DNA of 64,000 nucleotides from Roseiarcus sp963730555 (GCA_963730555.1 CAVSSS010000012.1:248001-312000), one strand, 5' to 3'; counted from the first letter of the stretch, positions 35,552 to 45,082 are shown. Notes: a model not told the origin generated them from the sequence alone. Numbers and translations are program-made.

Positions 35552-36134
35552 TTGACTGTCGACTGGATCCGCGCCGGCCTCAAAAGAACCGGCAAAACCC
35601 GAAGCGGCCTCGCCAAGGCGCTCGGCCGCTCGCCATCCGCCGTCACCGACCTATCTGAACGGCCATCGCCGCCTGCGCGCCGACGAGATCGCGATCGTGT
35701 CCGACTATCTCGGGATTGAGCCGCCGCGCCTCATCGGCGGCGGACCGCCGCGGCCGCCAAGCGCGCCGCTGGTCGGCTATGTCGGCGCGGGCGCGGTCGC
35801 GCATTTCTACGCCGACGGCCAGGGGCCGTTCGACGATGTCGACGCGCCTCTCGATTCGAAGCCGACGACGGTGGCGGTGCAGGTCCGCGGCCACTCGCTC
35901 GGCGTCTTGTTCGACAACTGGCTCGTCTTCTACGACGACGTGCGCAATCCGGCGGACGACAGTCTGGTCGGACGAATGTGCGTCTGCGGCCTCAGCGACG
36001 GGCGGGTCCTGATCAAGTCCTTGAAACGCAGCCCGCAGACCGGTTTGTGGAATCTTCTGTCCAACACCGAGCCGCCGATCTACGACGTTGGCCTCGACTG
36101 GGCCGCGCCGGTGCGCGAAATGCGGCCAAGGTAA
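35552..36134 (+). pseudogene. HTH / S24 (LexA-CI-like) repressor, one frameshift
   Basis: The N-terminal HTH (IRAGLKRTGKTRSGLAKALGRSPSAVTDL) is in one frame from TTG 35552 (GGAG upstream). After one extra C near 35651 the second frame continues YLNGHRRLRADEIAIVSDYLGIEPP and an S24-type domain: VQVRGHSLGVLF with the Ser of the Ser-Lys dyad, and RVLIKSLKRS with the Lys. The joined protein is about 193 residues, a normal size for CI/LexA-like repressors that self-cleave after DNA damage. The full catalytic dyad argues for a sequence error over decay. It overlaps no other gene and is followed 22 bp later by dapE. Confidence 0.75.
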
Positions 36135-36156
36135 GGGCGAAGCCTAGCACGCGGGC

Positions 36157-37326
36157 ATGTGCTCTCCGCCTTCGGCGCTCGAGATCGCGCAGGCGCTCAT
36201 CCGCTTTCCCTCGGTGACGCCGACGGATGGCGGCGCGCTGCCCTATTTGCGCGATCTTTTGGGCAAGGCCGGTTTCGCCACGGATCTCGTTACATTCGAG
36301 GCGGCGGGAACGCCTCCTGTTCTCAACCTTTATGCGCGCTTCGGCGCGGCCAAGCCCAATCTCGCTTTTGCCGGCCACACCGACGTCGTGCCGCCGGGCG
36401 ATAAGGCGCTCTGGCGGTTCGACCCATTCGCGGGCGAAATCGCCGACGGTTGCCTCTGGGGCCGCGGCGCCTGCGACATGAAGGGCGGCGTCGCGGCCTC
36501 GGTCGCCGCCGCCTTGCGGTTCGTCGCTAGGGGCGCGTTCGCGAGGCTCGATCAGCTTCCTCATCACCGGCGACGAAGAAGGCCCCGCGGTCAACGGCAC
36601 GGTCAAGCTCGTCGACTGGGCGCTCGCCAAGGGCGAAACGTTCGACCATTGCATCCTGGGCGAATCGACCTCCGTCGATGCGGTCGCCGACACGATGAAG
36701 CATGGCCGGCGCGGCTCGCTCAACGGACGGGTCACCGATTCGAGGTCGCCAGGGCCATGCGGCTTACCCGCATATCGCCGACAATCCGATTCCTGCGCTT
36801 GCGCCGATCTTGACGGCGCTTCTCTACGCCGCCGCTCGATTCCGGCAACGCCGACTTCGAGCCCACGAATCTCGAATTGGTCTCGGTCGACGTCGGCAAT
36901 TCTGCGTACAACGTTATCCCCGGCGAGGTGCGCCTTAGGTTCAACGTCCGCTTCAACGATCTGTGGACGCTCGATTCGCTCTCCGCAGAGATCAAGCGCC
37001 GGGTGGCGGCGGCGGACGAAGGCGGACGCGCGACAGTGACTTTTGAGCCCAGCAACGCGGTCGCCTTTCTCACAAAGCCCGGGCCGTTCACCGATCTCGT
37101 CGCCGAAGCGGTCAGGGACGTGACCGGGCGAAAGCCCACGCTCTCGACTGGCGGGGGGACTTCCGACGCGCGCTTCATCAAGAACGCCTGTCCGGTGGTC
37201 GAACTTGGACTCGTCAACGCAACCATTCACGCCGTCGACGAGCGGGTCGCGCTCGACGATCTCGAAGCGCTGTCGCGCATCTATGAGCGGGCGCTCGAGC
37301 TTTATTTCGCTCAAGCTTCGGCGTAG
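36157..37326 (+). pseudogene. dapE: succinyl-diaminopimelate desuccinylase, several frameshifts
   Basis: M20 metallopeptidase of lysine/diaminopimelate synthesis. In order: ALIRFPSVTPTDGGAL, FAGHTDVVPPGD (metal His/Asp) and WGRGACDMKGG in frame 1; ISFLITGDEEGPAVNGT (catalytic Glu) and CILGESTS in frame 2 from about 36540; QGHAAYPHIADNPI in frame 3 from about 36740; VDVGNSAYNVIPGEVRLRFNVRFND and STGGGTSDARFI back in frame 1 from about 36845. All family segments are present at normal length (about 385 residues). Because dapE is normally essential, sequence errors are the better explanation. Confidence 0.82.
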
Positions 37327-37340
37327 TTGACGCGGGCTGT

Positions 37341-38150
37341 TCAGCGCCTTTCCTCCCCCGCATTAGCGGGGAGGAAGGACGGGCTGCCGCCCTCACCGAA
37401 GTGCGTTTCGGCGTAGTCCACCCGAACCAGATAGAGGCCGTGGGCCGGGGCGACCTGGCCGCAGCGGCTGCGCTCGGCGGCCTTGAACGCCGCCTTGAAG
37501 TCGTCCGCGCTCCAGCGTCCGGTCCCGACCTCGATCAGCGAGCCCACCATCGAGCGCACCTGGCGATGCAGGAACGACCGCGCGCTCGCTTCGAACAGAA
37601 CCTCGTCGCGCTTACGCCTGACGTCGAGCCGGTCGAGCGTGCGGATCGGCGAATTCGCCTGGCATTGCGAATCGCGGAAGGTCGAGAAATCGTGCTTGCC
37701 CATGAGTGCGCTGCGCCGCAGCGTGCATCGCCTCGGCGTCGAGGCGGGGCTTCACCCGCCAGGCTGAGCCGCGCCCGAAGGTGAGCGGCGCGCGGCGATT
37801 GACGACTCGATAGAGATAGTGGCGAGCGGTCGCGCTGTGGCGCGCGTCGAAATCGGCGTCTCACGCGCTCGACAGCCGACAATCGCCACCGGATGGGGAT
37901 GGACGAGCGCATTGAGCCCCTCGCTCAGGCGGAACGGGGCCCAGTCGCGCTCAAGGTCGACATGCGCGACCTGGCCCAAAGCATGCACGCCCGCGTCGGT
38001 GCGCCCCGCGCCATGAGCGGTTACGTGCGCGCCGGTCATCGCAGTGAGGGCGCCCTCGAGAGCTTCCTGGACCGAGAGCCCGTTCTCCTGTCGCTGCCAG
38101 CCGACGAACGGCCTCCCGTCATATTCGAGCGTGAGTTTATAGCGCGGCAT
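37341..38150 (-). pseudogene. truA: tRNA pseudouridine(38-40) synthase, two frameshifts
   Basis: The start MPRYKLTLEYDGRPFVGWQRQ and GAGRTDAGVHALGQVAH (catalytic Asp) are in the first frame. After a shift near 37865 the next frame gives ATARHYLYRVVNRRAPLTFGRGSAW. After another near 37707 the last frame gives GKHDFSTFRDSQCQANSPIRTL and FLHRQVRSMVGSLIEVGTG, the conserved C-terminal half. All core elements are present. The last 15 codons come from a REP-like palindrome (37347-37378) and are probably not native. It overlaps the preceding MocR-type gene on the same strand. Confidence 0.82.
37347..37378. repeat. REP-like GC-rich hairpin at the truA 3' end
   Basis: CCTTTCCTCCCCCGC and GCGGGGAGGAAGG pair through 13 bp if one T and one C in the 5' arm bulge out; the loop is ATTA. 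The two bulges are single extra bases in homopolymer runs, the same kind of change that splits many genes here. It lies between the convergent dapE and truA genes and may act as a terminator. Confidence 0.55.
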
Positions 38151-39570
38151 GCGCCGCCCGGACCGGCTCGCTCGCGGCGAGCGGCCGCAATGGCTTCGTC
38201 GAGGACCTCATAGACGCGCGGGTCGCTGCAGCGGGAGACGTTGAAGCGCAGACAGCCGCTCGCATCGTTAGACGCGCTGAACGCGGGTCCGGGCGCGAAC
38301 ATCACTTTCTTCGTCAGCGCATAGCGGGCGACGTCGGCAGCGCTGACGCCATCGGGCAGGCGGGCCCACAAATAGATGCCGGCGCGCGGCTCGATCCAGG
38401 GCGCGAGCCCGTGCGCGCGCATGTTCTGCAACGTCCGCCCCATCGCGTCGGCGAGCTTTCGCCGAAGCCCATCGAGATGCCGGCGGTACCCGCTTTCCGT
38501 CAGAACGCTATGCAGGATCGCGGCCCCCGTCGCGCTGTTGCCCATGGTCGTCGCAAGTTTGAGATCGACGATTTGATGGATCCAGCTCCGGACGCGCTGC
38601 GATGTAACCGCAGCGCAAGGCGGCGCCGACCGCCTTGGTCGCGCTGCCCACTTGGACCACGCGACGAAAGCCGTCGAGGGCGGCAAGCCGGGTCGAAGGC
38701 TCCGCTTCGAAATCAGCGAAAGTGTCGTCTTCGAGGATCGAGCACGTCGTGCTCTTCAGCCAGTCGGAGCATGCGGTGGACAGTCGCCGCCGAGGGCGTC
38801 GCCCCGGTCGGATTATGCAGGCCGCCGGTGGTGAGATAGAGGCGCGGGCGATGCTCGGCGAACAGGCGCTCAAGCTCAGCGACGTCGGGGCCGTCGGGGG
38901 TCATCGGGACCGTGACGACGGTCACGCGGTTGGCGCGCAAGAGCGAATGGAAATTGAAGTAGCAAGGGTCGTCGACTACCACCGTGTCATTCGGACTGAG
39001 AAGCAAACGGCAGGCGAGATCGAGCGCCTGCGAGCAGGAATCGGTGACGACAATCTGGTCGAAATCGGCCATCACGCTCTCGCTCGGCGAGACGAACGGA
39101 GAAAAGCCGCCGAAGCGGGGCGTGGCCGAGCGGTTCGTCATATTGGCGACGACGGGCGAAATCGGCGCGCGCCGCGAGCCGCATCGCCCGCTGGACCCCA
39201 AGATCGAGCACCCATGAGTCGGGCAGCCAGCCAGCGCCGGGGCAAAGGAAATCGGGCGCGCTCGTCATCGCGTGCCGGTTGATCCATGACGGATCGATCG
39301 CGGGCTCGGGAGGCGGATGCGGCGGCTGAGAGCGTGAGCGGGCGGACGGCGCCCGCGACGAAGAACCCGGAGCCGCGCCGGGCGACAACCGCCCCCTCGG
39401 CCACAAGCCGGTCGTAACCCTCGACGACCGTCGACTTCGACACATCGAGCTTGAGTCGCGAGCTCCCGCACCGAAGGAAGCCGGGCGCCTCGCGCCAGCG
39501 CGCGGCTCGCTATTCGGCCGCGAATGAACGCCGCAGTGGTTTCGACGCGGGAAGCGGGCCGATCGTCCAT
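38036..39570 (-). pseudogene. MocR/PdxR-type GntR-aminotransferase regulator, several frameshifts
   Basis: GntR winged HTH joined to a class I aminotransferase domain. The pieces in successive frames are RGRIASRALARGARLPSVREL, SKSTVVEGYDRLVAEGAVVARRGSGFFV, GAGWLPDSWV, IVVTDSCSQALDLACRLLL with VVVDDPCYFNF, LYLTTGGLHNPTGATPS, ILEDDTFADF, VVQVGSATKAVGAALRCGYI (the PLP-binding Lys would be here) and SVLTESGYRRHLDGLRRKLADAMG to FNVSRCSDPRVYEVL. At least four frame changes lie between 38580 and 39480. The native end is probably near 38150; the frame runs on to 38036 over truA. MocR proteins use PLP as cofactor and often regulate amine or vitamin B6 genes. Confidence 0.75.
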
Positions 39571-39586
39571 GAATATCGCTCGAACC

Positions 39587-39626
39587 GTACAGCCATTGGG
39601 TTGGTACAGTTTGGCGCAGACTGTAC
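39587..39626. promoter_or_regulatory. GTACAG repeats, likely MocR operator
   Basis: GTACAG at 39587-39592, then GTACAGT at 39604-39610 and its complement ACTGTAC at 39620-39626 (7-bp perfect dyad, 9-bp spacer). The first two are direct repeats 17 bp apart. They lie in the 118-bp gap between the MocR-type gene (starts 39570, leftward) and the DUF1127 gene (starts 39689, rightward). MocR regulators are known to bind mixed direct and inverted repeats near their own promoter. Confidence 0.6.
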
Positions 39627-39688
39627 TGAACTGTCTCTGGCGCCGCAAGTCCTCAAGCCGGATTCTGGGTGGGGAAAGGACGAATCTA

Positions 39689-40057
39689 ATGACTTTCGGA
39701 AGCCGTGCGTTTCACTCTATCTGGGCCGGCGCGAGCCGAGCGGCGGCGTGGCCGTTCCGTGTCGCCGGCGCTCGCGCGACCCTTCGGGCGCTTGCGCAAA
39801 TGGACTGCCGCGAACTCGCCGACATCGGTCTCACCCGTTGCGACCTCAGCGACGCATCCGCGTTGCCGCTCGACCGCGATCCGAGCGAACTTCTGGCCGC
39901 GCGAGCCCGCGAGCGCCAAGGTAATGCTCTCGCTGCGGCGCCTACCGCGTGGGGTAGCGACTGCATGGGTGAAGATCCACCTAGCGAGCCGAGACGAAAC
40001 CAGCCGTTGCCAAGGTCGCGTTCTGGATCGCCGCAGGCCGTCGTCAGAACAGGCTGA
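39689..40057 (+). CDS. DUF1127 small protein (extended)
   Basis: 122 residues. ATG 39689 has GGGGAAAGGA upstream. DUF1127 core: VAGARATLRALAQMDCRELADIGLTRCDL, near residues 24-52. The tail beyond about residue 75 is Arg/Pro-rich and may not be native. It ends 14 bp inside the convergent radical-SAM gene. It could be the target of the divergent MocR-type regulator, but no link is established. Compare the member at 3002. Confidence 0.7.
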   Translation: MTFGSRAFHSIWAGASRAAAWPFRVAGARATLRALAQMDCRELADIGLTRCDLSDASALPLDRDPSELLAARARERQGNALAAAPTAWGSDCMGEDPPSEPRRNQPLPRSRSGSPQAVVRTG

Positions 40058-41198
40058 GCTGCGCCCCTGCGTCGCTCGCCGCCGGGATGGGCTTGCGGAA
40101 CAAGTCGGTGCGCAGCGCGCGGGACGTCTCCCGGTAGCCAAGCCGCCGCGCCGCCATCTCGAACCGGCGCCCGATCATCCAGGCGTAGGGGCCGGAGCCC
40201 GCCATGCGCCGACCCCACTGGGCCTCATAGTCCTTGCCCTCGCGCATCGACTGCATGAGCTTGACCGCGCGGTTGAGCCGGTCGGGATAGTTGACCTGAA
40301 GCCATTCGCGGAACATGTCGCGCAATTCGCCAGGCAGCCTGAGCACGACATAGGCCCCCTCACGCGCGCCAGCGGAATAGGCGCGGGTCAGGATCGTCTC
40401 CAGTTCCTCGTCGTTGATCGCGGGGATGACCGGCGCCGCCATCACGCCCGCCGGCACGCCGGCGTCGTTGAGCGCCTCGATCGCCTCGAGCCTTTTCTGC
40501 GGGGTCGGAGCGCGCGGCTCCATGCGGCGCGCGAGCGTGCGATCGAGCGTCGTCACCGAGACAAAGACCTTGACGAGGCCGTCGCGGGCCATTGGCGCCA
40601 AGAGGTCGAGGTCGCGCAAGATCAGGTTCGATTTGGTAACGATGGAGAGCGGGTGGCGGGCTTTCGCCAACGTCTCGATCAGCGACCGCGTGATGCGGTA
40701 CTGCCGCTCGATCGGCTGATAGGGGTCGGTGTTGGCGCCGAAGGCTATGGGCGCCGGGCGATATTTGGGCGACGCCAGCTCGCGCTCCAAAAGCTCGGCG
40801 GCGCGCTCCTTGGCGAACAGGCGGGTTTCGAAATCGAGCCCGGCCGAGAGCCCCATATAGGCGTGGCTCGGCCGCGCATAGCAATAAAAGCAGCCATGCT
40901 CGCAGCCGCGATAGGGATTGATCGACCGGTCGAAGCCGATGTCGGGCAACTCGTTGCGGGTGATGATGGCTTTGGGCTTCTCCCACGTGACCTCGGTCGC
41001 CAACGGCTCCGGCGCTTCGCCGCGCGTCCAGCCGTCATCGAAATCTTCGCGTTTCTCAAGCTCAAAGCGGCCGGAGGCGTTGGTCGCGGCGCCGCGCCGG
41101 CGCCTGATTTCGGCGGGAAGGATGCGTTCGGCGATCGCCTCCGGGCGGTGGCGCGGGTCGACGGGGAAGGAGCGAATTTGGGTCGCGTTCATGGGCAT
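40044..41198 (-). CDS. PA0069/Rv2578c-family radical SAM protein
   Basis: 384-residue radical SAM enzyme. The iron-sulfur motif is CEHGCFYCYAR (CxxxCxxC) after INPYRG; further family motifs are FGANTDPYQPIERQY, LSIVTKSNLILRDLDLL and MAAPVIPAINDEEL. The C-terminal RFEMAARRLGYRETSRALRTDLFRKP is typical of this uncharacterised group, which resembles spore photoproduct lyase and other DNA-repair-like radical SAM proteins. The substrate is not known. Confidence 0.88.
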   Translation of the reverse strand: MPMNATQIRSFPVDPRHRPEAIAERILPAEIRRRRGAATNASGRFELEKREDFDDGWTRGEAPEPLATEVTWEKPKAIITRNELPDIGFDRSINPYRGCEHGCFYCYARPSHAYMGLSAGLDFETRLFAKERAAELLERELASPKYRPAPIAFGANTDPYQPIERQYRITRSLIETLAKARHPLSIVTKSNLILRDLDLLAPMARDGLVKVFVSVTTLDRTLARRMEPRAPTPQKRLEAIEALNDAGVPAGVMAAPVIPAINDEELETILTRAYSAGAREGAYVVLRLPGELRDMFREWLQVNYPDRLNRAVKLMQSMREGKDYEAQWGRRMAGSGPYAWMIGRRFEMAARRLGYRETSRALRTDLFRKPIPAASDAGAQLSLF

Positions 41199-41800
41199 GT
41201 TCCATAGCTGGGAAGTTGGAACAAATCATGAACAACAGATAGCGATGCCCGTACGGTGCGTCAAGGCCGCGCGTCGGGTCAGCCGCTAGCCAGCCCCAGC
41301 GCCACCAGCCGAAGTCCCGCTAAGCTAGGCTGTGATTCAAAGGGCCGGCCGCCTCCCTGTGCGCACGGGCAAGACCCAATCCTGACAGCCTGAAGCATAA
41401 TGGTTTTAGTCTAGGTTGCCTCAGAGCGCCTTTTGTCGCAGATCCGCCAGTCGGGCGAGCAAGGCGGCGACGTTGTCCCCCTTGGTCGCCCCTTTCGAGA
41501 TCTTGTCGCCGGCGCCTGGCGACAAAGGCGTCATCAGCAGGTCGAGCGATTGAGTTCCAATGAAACAAAAATTGCGTCAAGCTGCGTTCGGGTAGCGGCG
41601 GGCTCGAGGCAAGGGCGATCAAGCGACATCGGTCGTCTCCAGGTTGGGGGATCGGCAACCCCAGTCTGACCAAAGACCGGCCGCCATCCACCCCCATGGA
41701 ATCTTCGTCGCCATAGCCCGTCCCGAACGACGGGCGTCTGTCGCCGCCCTGTGGCTCCCCGCAACGACGATCGCGGTTCGACCCAAATGCAATTTGCTGT
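41199..41800. other. gap with a possible decayed minus-strand gene
   Basis: No intact gene. On the minus strand, two frames together give CLEPAATRTQLDAIFVSLEL and then SLDLLMTPLSPGAGDKISKG...DNVAALLARLADLRQKAL ending at a stop near 41421, which looks like the C-terminus of a real protein, but I do not recognise it and found no start. The dispersed repeat copy 2 at 41705-41770 cuts into its upstream side. Confidence 0.35.
41705..41770. repeat. dispersed repeat, copy 2 (about 65 bp)
   Basis: TCGTCGCCATAGCCCGTCCC...GACGGGCGTCTGTCGCCGCCCTGTGGCTCC...GCAACGACGA, matching copies 1 and 3. The internal dyad is CCCGTC/GACGGG with a 6-bp loop. Confidence 0.55.
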
Positions 41801-42223
41801 TTAGCCGACGATCTCGTTGCCGGAGAAGAACTGCGCAATCTCTTGCGCCGCTGTCTCCGGCGCGTCGGAGCCGTGAACGGAGTTCTCGCCCATCGACAGC
41901 GCGAAGTCCTTTCGGATCGTCCCGGCGTCGGCCTTTTCAGGATTAGTCGCGCCCATCACCTCGCGATAGCGTCGGATCGCATCCTCGCCTTCGAGCACCT
42001 GCACGACGACAGGCGCCGCGGTCATCATCTCGACCAATTCGCCGAAGAACGGGCGCTCGCGATGCACCCCATAGAACGTCTCCGCCTGCGGGCGCGTCAT
42101 ATGCACGCGCTTCTGCGCCACGATGCGAAGCCCCGCCGCCTCGATCCGCTGATTGATGCTCCCCGTCAGGTTGCGGCGGGTGATGTCGGGCTTGAGGATC
42201 GAGAAGGTGCGTTGGACGGCCAT
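41801..42223 (-). CDS. ndk: nucleoside diphosphate kinase
   Basis: 140-residue NDP kinase that uses ATP to make other (d)NTPs. RTFSILKPDITRRNLTG near the start, the ERPFFGELVEMMTAAPVVVQVLEG core and the active-site ENSVHGSDA (phospho-His) are all intact, as is the closing EIAQFF. Usual family length; no frameshift. Confidence 0.95.
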   Translation of the reverse strand: MAVQRTFSILKPDITRRNLTGSINQRIEAAGLRIVAQKRVHMTRPQAETFYGVHRERPFFGELVEMMTAAPVVVQVLEGEDAIRRYREVMGATNPEKADAGTIRKDFALSMGENSVHGSDAPETAAQEIAQFFSGNEIVG

Positions 42224-42441
42224 GGCGTCTTGGTCTCTCGTCGGGTTGTTACGGAAAAGCGCTGCGGCTTATAGCGGCGCCCCAACAGGGCGGCAAGGCG
42301 TAGGCGCGGCTCTTGGAACTTCGCGCACCGGGTCCACAATTCACGCGTTTGGGATCGCGGAGCCCACGCACCGCGCTTCCGGATAGCGCGAGGCGACGCT
42401 AGAACTTGTCTTGATAATCCGACAAGGGAGGCCAAGCGAAC

Positions 42442-42705
42442 ATGTCAGAACTCGGGGTCCTTACGGCTGTCGCACTCATCGGGGCGATTTCTTCCGTTCG
42501 CGCCGACGAGCAAGTTTGGACGGTGGAGAACTGGCCAGGCGACATTGACCTCATCCCGTGCAGCGCATGGAGCAAGACAAGCGATGGGACTTGGGTCCTG
42601 ACAGGGGGATCGGTCAAACTCGGCTCGGAGACCATGAGCAACATTGGCGTCAAGGGCGACGCCGCGGCGCACCAGCTGGACCGAGAATGCGGCAAGAAGA
42701 AATGA
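42442..42705 (+). CDS. small exported protein of unknown function
   Basis: 87 residues with GGGAGG upstream of the ATG. A signal-like start (LGVLTAVALIGAISSVRA, cleavage before DEQVW) is followed by a small domain with two cysteines (LIPCSAW, RECGKKK) that could form a disulfide in the periplasm, and WVLTGGSVKLGSETM. No family recognised. Confidence 0.6.
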   Translation: MSELGVLTAVALIGAISSVRADEQVWTVENWPGDIDLIPCSAWSKTSDGTWVLTGGSVKLGSETMSNIGVKGDAAAHQLDRECGKKK

Positions 42706-43063
42706 CGCGATAGAACGGGCTTCCGACCGCAGCCGCGCGCGATCAAGCCGCCGAACCGTCGCGCAGCGAGAACGAGTTGCTGTTGGATAAGGATGGCCGG
42801 AGGGGAACGGCTCGGACATACTATCTTGCATAAAATCAGAAACAAGTAACGCTTGCCGTATGAATAATCCTGCGCTTCCGCATGGCCCCAGATCGCAGGC
42901 TCCGGTTCCGGCGCCTCTAACAGGAGGCAAGAAAGCCAAATTGACCGAGGTCGCGACCCCGCCGCGACGAAGCATAATCACTTCTAATAAATGCGAATTA
43001 CCCCGCCCAGCGGCGCCTACTGTGTGGCGATCCAGGGATCGTAGAGCGCCCTGCGTTCCCCCG
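42706..43063. other. intergenic stretch without a gene
   Basis: About 360 bp between the small exported protein and the IS66 target duplication. There is no credible gene. The right end (43050-43071) belongs to the dispersed CGTTCCCCCGGATTGCTT repeat that IS66 entered. Confidence 0.5.
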
Positions 43064-43099
43064 GATTGCTTGTAAGCGTGATCTGACGGCCGCGGGCCA

Positions 43100-44689
43100 C
43101 TATGCGGCGATAGCCTGCGAAGCGGCTCCGCTCCATTTCCATGGGAGCAGTTCGTCGATCTTTGTGTTGGGGTGATCGGCTATGCGGCTGATGACGTCGC
43201 CAAGCCAAGCCTCGGGGTCGACGTCGTTCAGGCGAGCGGTCTCGATGAGCGTGTATATGATAGCGGCGCGGCGGCCGCCTTCATCCGAGCCGGCGAACAG
43301 ATAGTTTTTTCTTCCGAGGGCCAGAGGCCTCATTGCGCGCTCGGCAGCGTTGTTGGACATTTCGAGGCGCCCATCACCGACGTAGCGCGTCAGCGCGGTC
43401 CAGCGCGATGCTGCGTAGCGGAAGGCGCTGGCGAGACTGCTCTTGCCGCTGATCTTTTCCATCGTCGCGTCGAGGAAGGCGCGCAACTCGGAGAGGATCG
43501 GCGTCGCCTTTGCGCGACGCGCGGCGAGGCGCTCGGCCGGCGGTCTGCCCTTGATGTCGGCTTCGATCGCAAACAGCCGCGCGATCATTTCGAGCGCATG
43601 CGCCGCCGCGGGCGATTTCGTTTCGACATGGATGTCGTAGATCTTGCGCCGCGCATGCGCCCAACAGGCGACCTCCGTCAGCGGGGCGTGCGCGCCCGTT
43701 AGGGGATCGGCTTCATAAAGCCCGGCGAAGCCTGCGTAGGCATCGGCATGGAGATGGCCGCGACAGCCCTTGAGCAAGGCGTGGGCGCGCTCGGCCCTGC
43801 GATCGGGCGAGTAGAGGTAGAAGGCCGCCGGCGGCGCCGTCGATCCATAGGGGCTTTCGTCTCTCACCGCTGTCCATAGTCGGCCGGTTTTCGTTCGGCC
43901 ACGGCCGGGATCGAGCACCGGAACCGGCGTATCGTCGGCATGGAGCGCGGCACCGGCGCGCACATGACGCGCGATCCGCTCAGCCAGGGGCTCCAGGAGC
44001 GCCGCCATATGACCGACCCAGCCCGCCATGACGGAGCGGTCGATCTCCACCCCGCTGCGCCCGTAAATGTCTGCCTGGCGATGCAGCGGGAGATGATCGC
44101 AATATTTGGAGACGAGGACGTGGGCGAGCAGCGCCGGCCCAGGGCGTCCCTTCTCGATCGGCAGCGTCGGCATGGGCGCCTGCACGACCGTCTCGCAGGC
44201 GCGGCAGCTCATCTTCGGGCGCACATACAGCACGCGCTTGAAGTGCGAGGGCACATATTCCAGGACCATGCGCTCATCGGCGCCGATCCGGCCGAACTTC
44301 GTTGCGCCGCAGGTCGGGCAGACGCAGGGCGCTTCGTGCATGACCGTCTCGAGCGGCAGATGATCGGGCAGAGGCGTGCGGACGGACGGCTTCTTCGACG
44401 GCAGCGCGGAAGAAGCTTCGCCGTCGGAAGCCTCGGTTCGCGCCTGCCGCTCGGCGTCGCTCTCCTCGATGTCGCCCAGCAGCAACTCCAGTTGCTCGAT
44501 CTCGCGGTCGAGCTTTTCCGACGACCGCCCGAAACGCGCGCGCCGCAAGATCGACAGCTGCATTCGCAGCTTCTCGATCAGCAATGTTTTGGAGTGAACT
44601 TCCGCCGCCAACGCCGCCGCAAACCGCCGCAGTTCGGCGGGATCTTCAGGCAAATCAGCGGCGAAGCGCGACATGCTTACGGCTATCAC
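43100..44689 (-). CDS. tnpC: IS66 transposase TnpC
   Basis: 529-residue DDE transposase. The N-terminal coiled coil (EVHSKTLLIEKLRMQLSIL) and RRARFGRSSEKLD are followed by the zinc-finger CVCPTCGATKFGRIG...CRACE, the DDE domain with ALHADDTPVPVL (first Asp), GHLHADAYAGFAGLY (second Asp) and ...MSNNAAERAMRPLALGRKNYLFAGSDEGG (Glu). The usual C-terminal IS66 end is present. Intact. Confidence 0.95.
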   Translation of the reverse strand: MIAVSMSRFAADLPEDPAELRRFAAALAAEVHSKTLLIEKLRMQLSILRRARFGRSSEKLDREIEQLELLLGDIEESDAERQARTEASDGEASSALPSKKPSVRTPLPDHLPLETVMHEAPCVCPTCGATKFGRIGADERMVLEYVPSHFKRVLYVRPKMSCRACETVVQAPMPTLPIEKGRPGPALLAHVLVSKYCDHLPLHRQADIYGRSGVEIDRSVMAGWVGHMAALLEPLAERIARHVRAGAALHADDTPVPVLDPGRGRTKTGRLWTAVRDESPYGSTAPPAAFYLYSPDRRAERAHALLKGCRGHLHADAYAGFAGLYEADPLTGAHAPLTEVACWAHARRKIYDIHVETKSPAAAHALEMIARLFAIEADIKGRPPAERLAARRAKATPILSELRAFLDATMEKISGKSSLASAFRYAASRWTALTRYVGDGRLEMSNNAAERAMRPLALGRKNYLFAGSDEGGRRAAIIYTLIETARLNDVDPEAWLGDVISRIADHPNTKIDELLPWKWSGAASQAIAA

Positions 44690-44725
44690 AATATGTGCGC
44701 CGGCGCATTCGAGAAAGCGCAGAAT

Positions 44726-45082
44726 CTACAGGAAAACCGGGCGCTCCGGCGCTTCAGGCGCAACGGTTCTGCGCCAATCGATTCCTTCGATCAGCAGCGC
44801 CAGTTGAGCCGACGTCAGGTGCAGCGCGCCCTCAACGATCGGCGGCCAAAAGAACCGGCCTTTCTCCAGACGCTTGGCGAAAAGACACAGGCCGGAGCCG
44901 TCCCAGGTCAGAATCTTCACGTAGTCGCCACGCTTGCTGCGAAACACGAACGCCGCGCCCGAATATGGGTCGGCGCGCAGCGTCTGCGCGACATCCGCGG
45001 CCAGCCCGTCAAAGCCGCGCCGCATGTCCACGGGCTTGCAAGCCAGATAGACCTTCACGCCCGGCGCGAACTGGAGCATCAA
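44726..45082 (-). CDS. tnpB: IS66 accessory protein TnpB (Orf2)
   Basis: 118 residues with the family pattern VYLACKPVDMRRGFDGLAA, GAAFVFRSKRGDYVKILTWDGSGLCLFAKRLE and a C-terminal LTSAQLALLIEGIDWRR. Required with TnpA and TnpC for transposition. The start overlaps the tnpA stop. Confidence 0.95.
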   Translation of the reverse strand: MMLQFAPGVKVYLACKPVDMRRGFDGLAADVAQTLRADPYSGAAFVFRSKRGDYVKILTWDGSGLCLFAKRLEKGRFFWPPIVEGALHLTSAQLALLIEGIDWRRTVAPEAPERPVFL

